Part shown: positions 1-7,762 of the stretch, one piece after another
How positions within the stretch are numbered: position 1 is the stretch's first letter
Layout: each line of letters begins with the position of its first letter
Translations under genes and position numbers: made by a program
Notes under the pieces: model-generated
What the model was told of the DNA's origin: nothing
The model's input: the letters and a program-made list of their open reading frames with translations, nothing else
Databases searched by the model: none
Assembly: GCA_030431975.1 (NCBI GenBank)
Contig: JAUIHP010000021.1
Coordinates: forward strand, 58,004-122,003
Direction: 5' to 3'
From: a bacterium
GTDB taxonomy: Bacteria > Eisenbacteria > RBG-16-71-46 > CAIMUX01
DNA: 64,000 nucleotides

Positions 1-30
1 TCTTGGCACCGTATGAGCCTAGCGATACAG

Positions 31-87
31 CACGAGAACACCAGAAACACACCTCCCTGATGTCTTCGTGGGGCGGGCTGTACGAGC
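31..87 (-). repeat. Interspersed dyad-symmetric repeat, copy 1
   Basis: This is one of three ~57-bp related copies in the first 1.3 kb. The core has imperfect inverted arms, CACGAGAACACCAG against CACGAAGACATCAG (11 of 14 positions agree), around an A/C-rich spacer. It lies 48 bp beyond the 3' end of the minus-strand gene that stops at 135. The copies alternate with single ORFs, which looks like a cassette layout, but I find no integron-type RYYYAAC/GTTRRRY core sites. Confidence 0.75.
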
Positions 88-134
88 GGCCCCAACACTA
101 CGCGATCGTTGCTCTCCGACATACCTGCGTCCGA

Positions 135-686
135 TCAGCCCCGCTGCTCTGGTTCGCCTTCCTCAGAGGATTCCTCCTCGTACGACGAATCCGTGGCGAT
201 GTCTTCACCCTCACCGAAGAACTCAGCGGGGACAGCCGTGGGATCATTGGGGTTCCAAAGGTGCAGGTTAAGACCGCCTGGATTCTTGGTGCTCTCGTAC
301 ATGAGTCCGCTGACTGTCGCGCCTGACTTCTCGATGAGATCGCTCTTGAAACCCTGGCAGTATGCGTATCCACCGCTCTCCTTCGGCGCTATCAGGTTTT
401 CCCGTTCCTCTGGATGGTCCGCACCGTACTCCACAGCGTCAAAAACCGTGTATTCGATTTCATTCATTCGGTAGAGCTTCTTGCCGGCGAGCCGATCCTC
501 ACCTACTTCTCTGCGCGCTGTTTGCTCGCCGCTCGCGATGTAGACGCCGGTCGTACCATATCGATTGTCTCCGTAAGGGTTCGACGAATACGGTCCCCAC
601 GTCGGTCCCTCATCCCCTAGGCGCACGAACTTCGCATCGATGGAAATCTTCTTGAGGTACTTGTTCCAGTCCTTCACCTCGCACAT
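135..686 (-). CDS. Hypothetical protein with acidic C-terminal tail
   Basis: This predicted 183-residue soluble protein has no signal peptide or membrane segment. I chose the ATG at 686 because a purine-rich GAGAAGGGAGGG ribosome-binding site lies just upstream; the frame stays open 22 codons further up without such support. The middle is rich in Gly, Tyr and Asn, with several Cys. The last ~25 residues are strongly acidic (Asp/Glu/Ser-rich), as in DNA mimics or solubility tails, though that is only a resemblance. I do not recognise the family. It is a lone gene flanked on both sides by copies of the dyad repeat (31-87 and 773-830), suggesting it travels as a cassette-like unit of the island. 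Confidence 0.6.
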   Translation of the reverse strand: MCEVKDWNKYLKKISIDAKFVRLGDEGPTWGPYSSNPYGDNRYGTTGVYIASGEQTARREVGEDRLAGKKLYRMNEIEYTVFDAVEYGADHPEERENLIAPKESGGYAYCQGFKSDLIEKSGATVSGLMYESTKNPGGLNLHLWNPNDPTAVPAEFFGEGEDIATDSSYEEESSEEGEPEQRG

Positions 687-772
687 TGGCCCTCCCTTCT
701 CTCGACTCAACGGCCGATGCGAAAAGCAATCTCTTCCAACTACCCGAAACACCGGGCGCCCCGCGAGTACAC

Positions 773-830
773 CACGAGAGCATCAGAAACACACCTCCCT
801 GATGTCCTTGAGGCTGGACCTGCAGGAGGA
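773..830 (-). repeat. Interspersed dyad-symmetric repeat, copy 2
   Basis: This is the second copy of the island repeat. Over its central ~35 bp it is nearly identical to copy 1 (shared AGAAACACACCTCCCTGATG), diverging towards the end at 830. It lies upstream of the gene starting at 686. The 5' arm reads CACGAGAGCATCAG, which pairs imperfectly with the CTGATGTCCTTG arm. Confidence 0.75.
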
Positions 831-955
831 AACACACTCGCCACGGATCGTTACCCTCGGACAAGATTCCACCTGACGCCGCAGATGCGGGGCACGAGCG
901 TTGCGGCCAGGGGCGGGAGACGATGATCCGACGCCGGCCCGGGGAGGGAACACCG

Positions 956-1180
956 ATGGGTGAGATTAGACTTATCTGGAAGCTCTGCAAATCGTGCCGC
1001 TCCGGCAGATGTGACTGCTACTTGTACGCTAACCGTGAGATCGGATCTCAGTTCGACGCCGGAGGCTGGTTCAAGCCGGTGGAGCTTCGCCGCGTACCGT
1101 GTCCACCCGTCCACGCTGGCTGTTTCTGCCGCGCTTCGCGGGCGCGAATCAGCGCCCGCCCCGGGGGACCTGGAATCTGA
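956..1180 (+). CDS. Possible small Cys-rich protein
   Basis: This 74-residue ORF lies between repeat copies 2 and 3. It begins at an ATG preceded by GGAGG with an 8-nt gap. The first 60 residues contain a CxxC-x4-CxC cluster followed later by C and CxC, a pattern that could bind zinc; the last ~15 residues are low-complexity. It runs opposite to its neighbours. An overlapping minus-strand ORF (851-1204) is the main alternative, but its sequence is Ser/Ala/Arg-rich and less protein-like. Function is unknown, and the call rests on the start signal and Cys spacing alone. Confidence 0.35.
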   Translation: MGEIRLIWKLCKSCRSGRCDCYLYANREIGSQFDAGGWFKPVELRRVPCPPVHAGCFCRASRARISARPGGPGI

Positions 1181-1204
1181 GCAGTGGCGTGCCTGGAACT
1201 CCAT

Positions 1205-1262
1205 GGCGAGAGCACCAAAAACACACCTTCCTCGTGTCTTCGTGGTTCGGGCTGTAGGAACC
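1205..1262 (-). repeat. Interspersed dyad-symmetric repeat, copy 3
   Basis: This is the third, more diverged copy of the island repeat (core GAGAGCACCAAAAACACACC and GTGTCTTCGTGG). It lies 83 bp past the stop of the minus-strand gene ending at 1346, so on the minus strand the order is gene, repeat, short region, repeat, gene, repeat. The extension GGGCTGTA beyond the second arm is shared with copy 1. Confidence 0.7.
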
Positions 1263-1345
1263 TCCCCATCACTTCAAAGTAGTTAGTGTCAGACATGACC
1301 GCCCTTTGGCGGTCGGCAATCCGGCCCTCAGAAACACGGGCAACC

Positions 1346-2110
1346 TCATTGTTCTCCCGTGAGCGAGTTGTCCGCAGGCAATCCCACCGTCCACTGCAAT
1401 AGAGCATCTTCCTCTCTCGGGAGCACCACGTCTCCCAAGATCGTCCGACGTTGCTCGTCGTTGATGAAGAAGGTCAGAAAGAACTTCGCAATGACGCGAT
1501 CCGCGGCCAGGTCCGAAAGCGGTAGCGCAAAACTCGTGAATGCGACTTCTGAGTACTCGTTCAGAAAAGTGGTCGGCCGCCCGGCCGGAAGTTCACCGGT
1601 CTTGGTCGAAACCCACAACTCCGTTCGTGACAGCTCCCCAACTGGCGCTGATCGCGCTGCCCGGCTCGCGTAGAATGCAATCCGCTTGGCCGGATCGCCG
1701 CTCCGGTGGTTCAGAAAAAGGTGTGGCCCGGCACCGACCATGATCTTGGTCGGGCCGGGTACCCGGGCTAACTTCCATGGACCGTTCACGTCGAACGCTA
1801 GCTTCGCCTCGAACTGCCGCACGGTGGATTTCGTCCGATCTGCTTCGGACTTCAGGGAGTCGACCTCGGTGGCCAGTTTCGCGAAGGCTTCGGCCTCGGC
1901 ACCAGGATACTTCTGGAGTGCGAGAGCGCGGAAAGGGGCGAGCTGGATCTCAAGCCGTTGTATCTCCAGCGCCTGGTTGTCCACCTTGTCGCGCAGATGC
2001 CGGTTCTCCGGAACGAGAAAGAATACCGGGATCAGAGCGACCACGATGGCGGCGATTCCGCCGACAATGGTCTGCTGGACAGTTGCTTTCTGATACCAAC
2101 GTTGGGCCAT
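1346..2110 (-). CDS. Membrane-anchored coiled-coil protein, unknown function
   Basis: The 254-residue product has one hydrophobic segment at about residues 14-33, followed by a predicted coiled coil (about 35-105, with heptad-like Leu/Ile/Val and many Glu/Lys/Gln) and a C-terminal soluble domain of ~150 residues. The segment around residues 56-75 (APFRALALQKYPGAEAEAF) resembles a motif I associate with small orphan membrane proteins of accessory regions, but I cannot name the family. It lies 110 bp downstream of the Cap15-type effector on the same strand, so cotranscription with the CBASS genes is possible. A role as an accessory defence factor is inference from position only. Confidence 0.65.
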   Translation of the reverse strand: MAQRWYQKATVQQTIVGGIAAIVVALIPVFFLVPENRHLRDKVDNQALEIQRLEIQLAPFRALALQKYPGAEAEAFAKLATEVDSLKSEADRTKSTVRQFEAKLAFDVNGPWKLARVPGPTKIMVGAGPHLFLNHRSGDPAKRIAFYASRAARSAPVGELSRTELWVSTKTGELPAGRPTTFLNEYSEVAFTSFALPLSDLAADRVIAKFFLTFFINDEQRRTILGDVVLPREEDALLQWTVGLPADNSLTGEQ

Positions 2111-2220
2111 TAGTTTGCCGGGGCTCCACTCACTGCGTTCACACGCTCTTGATCAACGCCAGATTATGACGACCTGCAAGCAAGACTTAGTTAAGTCAAC
2201 GATCCCACCGGAGACCCAAA

Positions 2221-2856
2221 TCAATGGCACTTCCCCTCCGTGAATGCATTGTCTGCGTCGTCGTAGTTGGAGAAGACAACAGTCTTGTGACTGGCGAAGA
2301 CCATCGATCCGCGGGTGTTGCGATCGGTCCAGTAGTGCCCTTCGAGGGTCTTGGGTGGATGGCCTTGGACCTCAAGTAGCAACGCACCGAAGTGGATCTC
2401 GCTGCGGTGACGAACGGCGACTCTAGGCTTGTTCGTGTACACTCCGAGGATGCGGAATACACCATCCTCTGCCTGAACGATGCGCTCCGCGACGAGCTCT
2501 GAGCTCGATTCCTTCGTCATCAAGCGCATGCTCAGAGCCGAGAAAGTTTGGCGCACCGCCATGTAGCAAACATCCGCCCCCGGAGATTCCCCGGTCTCTG
2601 GGTCGCTCCAATCCGTCTGGAGGGTGACCTGCCATGTGCCGCAGAGAACGGGCCGTCTGGCGAACCAACCGTTGATCCACCTGTGCTTCCAGAGCCAACG
2701 ATCGAAGACACCGAGTGCGACGAGGAGCACGGGGGGCACGGCGTTGAGCCGCGGGAGCCAGGCGAGTCCGACGGCGACACCGTCAATCAGGAGCAAGATG
2801 CTCCAGACAACGCCGACGAGGAAGACGATCGAGACCAAGTGAAGGCGGGAGATCAC
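2221..2856 (-). CDS. cap15: Cap15-type CBASS effector (2TM plus beta-barrel)
   Basis: The 211-residue protein starts with two hydrophobic stretches (about residues 6-33 and 40-52), then a Trp/Arg-rich juxtamembrane piece and a beta-strand-rich domain from about residue 70, opening with LCGTWQVTL. This is the layout of the SMODS-associated 2TM/beta-rich effectors (Cap15). In that family the barrel binds a cyclic nucleotide made by the partner CD-NTase, and the protein then oligomerises in and damages the inner membrane, killing the infected cell. Its ATG overlaps the TGA of the nucleotidyltransferase gene by four bases (2853-2856), implying translational coupling. The call rests on architecture and the partner gene; the exact nucleotide recognised cannot be read from the sequence. 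Confidence 0.8.
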   Translation of the reverse strand: MISRLHLVSIVFLVGVVWSILLLIDGVAVGLAWLPRLNAVPPVLLVALGVFDRWLWKHRWINGWFARRPVLCGTWQVTLQTDWSDPETGESPGADVCYMAVRQTFSALSMRLMTKESSSELVAERIVQAEDGVFRILGVYTNKPRVAVRHRSEIHFGALLLEVQGHPPKTLEGHYWTDRNTRGSMVFASHKTVVFSNYDDADNAFTEGKCH

Positions 2857-3761
2857 GATTGGCTCTTTACTCCCACGTAGTCCCAGACCGTGTTAACGAA
2901 GGCGTGAGCCTGGTCGCGGGTCCAAGGTTGCGAGCTGTGGAAGAGATACTTGATGGCGTCGACCTCGCACCATTCTCCGCAGAGTGACTGATCATTGGTC
3001 TTCTGCCAGAGGAAACGCAGCACGGACTGAACGCGCGCTTCCCACGTGGAGTGCTCAAAGCACCAGTCTGGAGTATTCCAGACGAGACATTCAACCAGGT
3101 AGCCAGGAACGGCGTGGTCCAGCTCGACGCGGAGCTTCTTCAGGATACGTACCATCCCCTTGAAACGCTGATGAGTCGATGTGTTCTTGGACACGCCGTT
3201 CTCGTAGTGAAGGGGCGTGTGTGGCCAGTAGTCGACAAGCCGTTCGGGGTAGTTCTCGATCCGGTGGTGGCTGTTGTCTGGGATGAGAGCTACGCCGGCG
3301 CGGTAGCCGCCGCTTTCCCAGTACCGCCTGAACTCAAAAACGGGGACGACGTCGGCCTCCACCTGCGAGGCCGAAGCTTTGATGTCGAACGCCTTGTTGC
3401 CACGCGTCACCGCTGAGCGTCCGAAGTGCGCAACGAGGGCTTCCTCCAGCTCGTTCTTGAACTGCGAGTACTTGTAGTCGACGCTGTGGTTGCCGAAATC
3501 GGCGTTCACCCTACCGGCCGGGTAATGCGAGAGGAAGTATTCGTAGAGCATTACCCCGACATCGACGTCGCTGTCCTGACGGACGTTGACGCGATTGCGG
3601 AACGAGCCCTGAGTGAAGACCAGGATCTTCCTGGATTGCAGCTTCGGGCTTTGGCGGATGGCGGTGCGAATTGCGCCGATCACCCTCTCGCAACGCTCCT
3701 GCTCGGTCTTGCTGGGCGACTGAGCCCAGAAGGAGAACGAACTCTCCCAATCTCGTGTCAT
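2853..3761 (-). CDS. CBASS CD-NTase (cGAS/DncV-like nucleotidyltransferase)
   Basis: This 302-residue enzyme should make a cyclic di- or trinucleotide alarm signal during phage infection. The nucleotidyltransferase signature is visible: GS at residues 52-53, the metal-binding pair D65 and D67 in DSDVDVG, and a third acidic residue D137 in EADVVP. The ATG at 3761 is preceded by GAGGGGAAA at good spacing; the longer open frame up to 3995 is Arg/Pro/Ser-rich and unlike the family. The downstream overlapping gene is a Cap15-type membrane effector. With no Cap2/Cap3 ubiquitin-like genes and no HORMA/TRIP13 pair nearby, this is a minimal type I CBASS operon. Clade and nucleotide product are undetermined. 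Confidence 0.85.
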   Translation of the reverse strand: MTRDWESSFSFWAQSPSKTEQERCERVIGAIRTAIRQSPKLQSRKILVFTQGSFRNRVNVRQDSDVDVGVMLYEYFLSHYPAGRVNADFGNHSVDYKYSQFKNELEEALVAHFGRSAVTRGNKAFDIKASASQVEADVVPVFEFRRYWESGGYRAGVALIPDNSHHRIENYPERLVDYWPHTPLHYENGVSKNTSTHQRFKGMVRILKKLRVELDHAVPGYLVECLVWNTPDWCFEHSTWEARVQSVLRFLWQKTNDQSLCGEWCEVDAIKYLFHSSQPWTRDQAHAFVNTVWDYVGVKSQS

Positions 3762-4367
3762 AGTCGCTTTCCCCTCGTTACGATCGGGTGGTAGTTCATC
3801 TGTGAACCTCCCCGGAGACTCATTTGCCATCGCCACCGTCGCTTGATTTCGCCGCTGATGCATCACGGGAGAGGGCTTCGACCTTCCGCTCCCGGCACCA
3901 CTGTCTTGGTCCGTCGTGCGGCGGTGAATGTGCCCGGTCCGGGGCAGAACAGGGGAGCGGGGACCACGGAGGACACGCCGCACGAAGCGTGCCAAATGGA
4001 CTAGGGCAACTCTGAAGCATTGATTTCAAAGGGGTTACAGCTACGCTATCTAACGGGACGGGAGAGACTGACAGCAAAACGCTTCAAAACGAAACGGGGT
4101 TGGCGTTCCAAGATAGAACACCGGAAGCGCGAACGGATCTCTTATCTGCGCCATCGTCGGGACAGCCGGACCGCTATGTCGTGAACAACAACGATAGCTG
4201 ACGCGCGGACCTGGGCTACCCGCGTCACCACCAGATCAGCGGGGGCCACCTCTATGCCACCGATTGGAGGTAGAGCTGTCCCTACGAGGAGTTCTGCCAC
4301 GGTCGCAGGAGCGGGAGATCAACCCCGAACCAGACTGAGGAGAAAACGCATGCAGGTTACCAAACGA
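3762..4367. other. 606-bp intergenic region upstream of the CBASS operon
   Basis: No convincing gene is visible. Short open frames here are Arg/Pro-rich shadows. The region must carry the CBASS promoter, since the CD-NTase reads leftward from 3761. Around 4010-4080 the sequence is less GC-rich (GATTTCAAAGGGGTTACAG) and could be a recombination or promoter segment, but I find no clear direct or inverted repeat to support an attachment site. Confidence 0.4.
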
Positions 4368-4736
4368 CTATGAGCAGTCGCCCAGCCCCATCTTCGCGAG
4401 TCCCCGGCGCAAGTAGGTGCCGAGGGGGGCTTTCATGACGTAGCTCACCGCCCCTTCGCCCTGTTTGGACCGTGCCTTTCGGACGAGACGTTCGAAGTCC
4501 CCGGCTTTCTCGTTCGCATCACCGCGCCCGATCCACATCAGCGCCGTAAGCTCGCAGAGTTCGTTCTTCGAGAGCGCTTCCACACTCTGACGCCAGGCTG
4601 CCCGCTTTGGGTCTCTTAACCTCGTTAGAACGTCTTTCGAAAAGATGGGCACCGCGACGGGTGGGCCGGATCGCCTCGGGTTGCAGGCTTCAGCCAGGTC
4701 AGCAATCTCCAGGACGGTTTTCTCACTCAGGTTCAT
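4368..4736 (-). CDS. DUF3775-like small protein
   Basis: The 122-residue soluble product carries the pattern L-x-AL-M-WIGRGD around residues 70-80 and ends with a segment resembling the PLL-x-YLxxGL of DUF3775-family proteins (here APLGTYLRRGLAKMG). The family has no known biochemical role. The ATG at 4736 has a purine-rich GCGAGGCGAAGCGAG leader; an upstream in-frame Met at 4826 adds 30 Cys/Thr-containing residues that do not look like part of the family. It stands alone between the CBASS promoter region and the decayed recombinase, so it is probably island cargo. Confidence 0.6.
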   Translation of the reverse strand: MNLSEKTVLEIADLAEACNPRRSGPPVAVPIFSKDVLTRLRDPKRAAWRQSVEALSKNELCELTALMWIGRGDANEKAGDFERLVRKARSKQGEGAVSYVMKAPLGTYLRRGLAKMGLGDCS

Positions 4737-5159
4737 CTCGCTTCGCCTCGCATCCAAACAGGTGATCTCACGGGTCAGCTGATGCTTGCACCAGGGCGCC
4801 ATCGAAGTCAACGCTATGCACAACATACGTCCCGGCCGATGGACATTGAGCGTAGCAGCGACCGCGACCGAGCCGAGACAGTAGGTCGGACAGAAGTCGG
4901 AGAGGACAGAGGCGCGGCCCGGAGACCATCGACAGAGAATCCCCCCCGTGATCTTGATCGATCCGGTTGGGTCCTCCCCGGACCAGAATTCGGTCCTTCT
5001 GACGCCGGTTGTCCCTCCTTACCGGACACCACTTCTCTCCCACCATCGGCGGCGAGTGCTTCTGTGGGTGGGCGTCGTCAAACTGTTGCTCGTCATTGCT
5101 CCCACCGAGATCGCATCGGGTCTGCTCCAACCAGAGGGCCCCAGCCGTACCCGGTACTT
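4737..5159. other. Gene-free stretch upstream of the recombinase remnant
   Basis: Several overlapping open frames exist on both strands but all read as Arg/Pro/Ser-rich noise. By position this should have held the catalytic N-terminal domain (with the nucleophilic Ser) of the serine recombinase whose later parts begin near 5160. I cannot recover that domain in any frame, so the segment is either heavily mutated or was replaced. Confidence 0.4.
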
Positions 5160-6289
5160 GGCGGTGGGAGGTCGGCAGTGGATCTTGTCAGGTTCCGCGG
5201 GCGGCTTGCACCTGCCTTGGAAGTTCTCGCAGCTAGGCATTGAGGTCGTTTCCGTATCGGAGCGCAACGCGTCCCATCCGGAAACGGGGTTCAAGGCCAT
5301 CATGAATGGTGAGTACGTCCGGCAAACCAGCAAAGCTGTTCGCCGCTCCATGCTCTCCAAAGCGAAACGTGGCGAGCTGATCAATGGCCCCGGTCCGCGG
5401 GGCCACAGTGGGAGGAGCAGGGCGACAAGAAGGTTATGGTTCCGGACTACCCGGATGCGGCTTCGATCCTCAGGGCGTTCGAACTGGCTGATCCCCAAGG
5501 AGAGGCCGCGTCGATGAACAGGATCGCCAAGTATCTCGGCTGCGACCGGGCCCTACTCTACCTGCTTAGCAACGAGACATACATTGGCACGTACCTTTGG
5601 GGACAGCGTGGGCGGCGGCGAAACCCTCGACGCTACAACCACGTTACCGATGAAGGATGCGCCTACATCCTGAATCATCATGAACCCATCGTCCCTGATG
5701 ACCTGTTCCAGCGTGTCCAGGCGAGGCTCAAAGAGAACCAGTTCGGAAGCAAGGGTGGGCGAACAAACTACGGAACGCTCACGCTGAGCGGACTTCTCGT
5801 GTGCGAAGGATGTAACCGAAACCCGACGCCTGCAGAGTTCACGGAAGCACAAGTCGACCCCGCGCGTCTACGGCTACGCTTGCCGCTACGACAACTGCCC
5901 CCGGCCAACAGGTGAGGTAAGTACTCGAGGGGTGGTGAGGAAGATTCTAGATCTGACGTTGGTGCGGTTGAGCGAGCCCAACTTCGCCGAGATCCTCTCC
6001 CAAGCCTCGCGAGCAGCATACGAAGCTGGGCGCGACGTCGGGCACCTCGAAGCGGAGGTCCGAGCACTATAAACAAACCAAGAACTTGCTTCGAGCGATC
6101 GAGTCCGGGGAGATTACTGATCCAACGGACCTGTACCGCCGCTACGAGTCAACGCAAGAATCGCTGAACGTCTTCCACCAGTTGTTCGAGAGGATCGTCG
6201 TCAGCCTGCGACCACCTACACTGGAGATCCACCTCAAGGGCGACAATATTGTTGATCCGCTAAAGGTATTGGACTCACCCCCGTGCTGA
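5160..6289 (+). pseudogene. Large serine recombinase, frameshifted remnant
   Basis: Pieces of one large serine recombinase lie in order but in different frames. About 5200-5400 reads LHLPWKFSQLG, IEVVSVSE, EYVRQTSKAVRRSMLSKAKRG, the end of the resolvase fold and its long helix. From about 5415 the recombinase domain follows in another frame (ILRAFELAD, RIAKYLG, LLSNETYIGTYLWG, HEPIVPDDLFQRVQARL), ending with the first half of a zinc ribbon (SGLLVCEGC). The second half (GYACRYDNCPR) and a coiled-coil tail appear after a further shift, and the last 65 residues in yet another frame. A gap between SQLG and IEVV indicates an internal deletion. At least three frame changes make it non-functional. 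It probably once mobilised the neighbouring island. Confidence 0.8.
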
Positions 6290-6360
6290 CGAGCCCTGAT
6301 CCCCCTGCTTTGGCTCGGGCTCCAACATTGCGTACAATGGAGAACGTTCCGGAGGAAGCA

Positions 6361-7662
6361 ATGAAACGCACCAAGCTGAACGTTCTGATCCTGATCGCTT
6401 TGACGGTCGCTGTCTTTGCCGGGCCCGTACTTGCCCAGGAATGGCAGCTACTTCCCGACTCCCCGATGCGCAACAGTCGCCACGAGGATGTCTTTTTCGT
6501 CAACGAAAGCACCGGCTGGGTCGTCAACCTGGCGGGACAGATCTGGAACACCACCGATGGCGGCGACACCTGGATCCAGCAGCTGGACCTCGAGGAAACG
6601 CTGCGCTCGGTCACCGCGGTCGACGAGCAAAAGGCCTGGGCCGGCGGCTTCTCGTCTGGAGCCAACCTCTGGGAAACGACCAACGGCGGCGCCACCTGGG
6701 AGAACATCACCTCCCGCATCTCGGGCGCGATCCCCGGCGGCGTCTGCGCCATGTGGACGGTCGACGCCGACGTCGCCTACGGCTCCGGCGCCTACTATGG
6801 ATTCCCGACGCTCATCAAGACGACCGACGGAGGTCAAAGCTGGACCGGAACCGACCTCAGCGCCTACATCCAAACGATGGTCGACGTCCGATTCTTCGAT
6901 GCGGATCACGGCTTCGTGGTCGGCGGCAATGACAGCTCCCTCGGTGACGCCGATCCCGTGATCATTGAAACGACGGACGGCGGCGCCACGTGGGCGATTC
7001 GTCACGAGATTCCCACGAGCGACAGCGAATGGTGCTGGAAGTCTTCCTGGCCCACTCCATCTACCGGCTTCGTTTCCGTCGAGAACTTCAGTGGCAGCGC
7101 CAAGATCCTGAAGACGGTGGACGGCGGACAGTCCTGGGAAGAGATCCTGATCCCGGGAAGCGCTTCGCTACAGGGCATCGGATTCGTCGATGAGAACTTG
7201 GGTTGGATCAGCGGGCGCGGAACCACGTACGAAACCACGGACGGTGGCGCAAACTGGTCGCAGATCAGTCTCGACGGCAAGATCAACCGCTTCCGCTTCG
7301 TCGGGGACACCGGCTACGCCGTCGGCAGCCGCGTCTACCGACTCGACGCGGCCTCGGACGCGCCCACATTGGCAACATTCGAGCCCCCGAGTCTGATTCT
7401 CGGGATGCGTCCCAATCCGCTTCAGAATGAGGGCATTCTCGACTACCAACTGGATCATCCGGCACACGTCGTCGTGCGTATCTTCGACACCAACGGCCGA
7501 ATCGTCCGTACGCTCCTGCGCGAGCACCAACGCGCCGCAGAGCATTCGCTTCGTTGGGACGGCCGCGACGAGGATGGGGATCTCGTTCCGATGGGGATGT
7601 ACTTCTTCCGTCTGCAGGCCGACGGGATCACGGATCATTCGGAGGTGGCGGTCATCCGTTGA
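6361..7662 (+). CDS. Secreted Asp-box (YCF48-like) propeller protein with sorting domain
   Basis: The 433-residue protein begins with a classical signal peptide ending near VLAQ (about residue 21). It then carries about six repeats containing the Asp-box-like TTDGGxxW motif (for example NTTDGGDTW, KTTDGGQSW, KTVDGGQSW), expected to fold into a beta-propeller of the YCF48/photosynthesis-stability-like class. From about residue 345 a FlgD-like Ig domain follows (RIFDTNGRIVRTL, RWDGRDEDG, GMYFFRLQADG), ending in EVAVIR, the terminal pattern shared with five other proteins here. It should be exported to the surface or medium. The ATG at 6361 was chosen for GGAGGAAGC upstream and the signal peptide. 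Ligand unknown. Confidence 0.8.
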   Translation: MKRTKLNVLILIALTVAVFAGPVLAQEWQLLPDSPMRNSRHEDVFFVNESTGWVVNLAGQIWNTTDGGDTWIQQLDLEETLRSVTAVDEQKAWAGGFSSGANLWETTNGGATWENITSRISGAIPGGVCAMWTVDADVAYGSGAYYGFPTLIKTTDGGQSWTGTDLSAYIQTMVDVRFFDADHGFVVGGNDSSLGDADPVIIETTDGGATWAIRHEIPTSDSEWCWKSSWPTPSTGFVSVENFSGSAKILKTVDGGQSWEEILIPGSASLQGIGFVDENLGWISGRGTTYETTDGGANWSQISLDGKINRFRFVGDTGYAVGSRVYRLDAASDAPTLATFEPPSLILGMRPNPLQNEGILDYQLDHPAHVVVRIFDTNGRIVRTLLREHQRAAEHSLRWDGRDEDGDLVPMGMYFFRLQADGITDHSEVAVIR

Positions 7663-7762
7663 AGCGGCGACAGCACGATTGCATAGAGAGCCGAATCGAA
7701 GGGAAGACCCACCCGAACAAGGACGCGCATGGGCGGGCGACCGAGCCCCCGGGCGCATTCCC

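Noticed and set aside
851..1204. Minus-strand ORF between repeats 2 and 3
   Set aside because: Its start lies at the repeat edge and its product is low-complexity Ser/Ala/Arg-rich; the opposite ORF (956-1180) has better start and Cys pattern.
31..1262. Integron attC sites
   Set aside because: The repeats lack paired RYYYAAC and GTTRRRY core sites and no tyrosine integrase of IntI type is present.
3762..3995. N-terminal extension of the CD-NTase
   Set aside because: The extra 78 residues are Arg/Pro/Ser-rich and the ATG at 3761 has a good ribosome-binding site.
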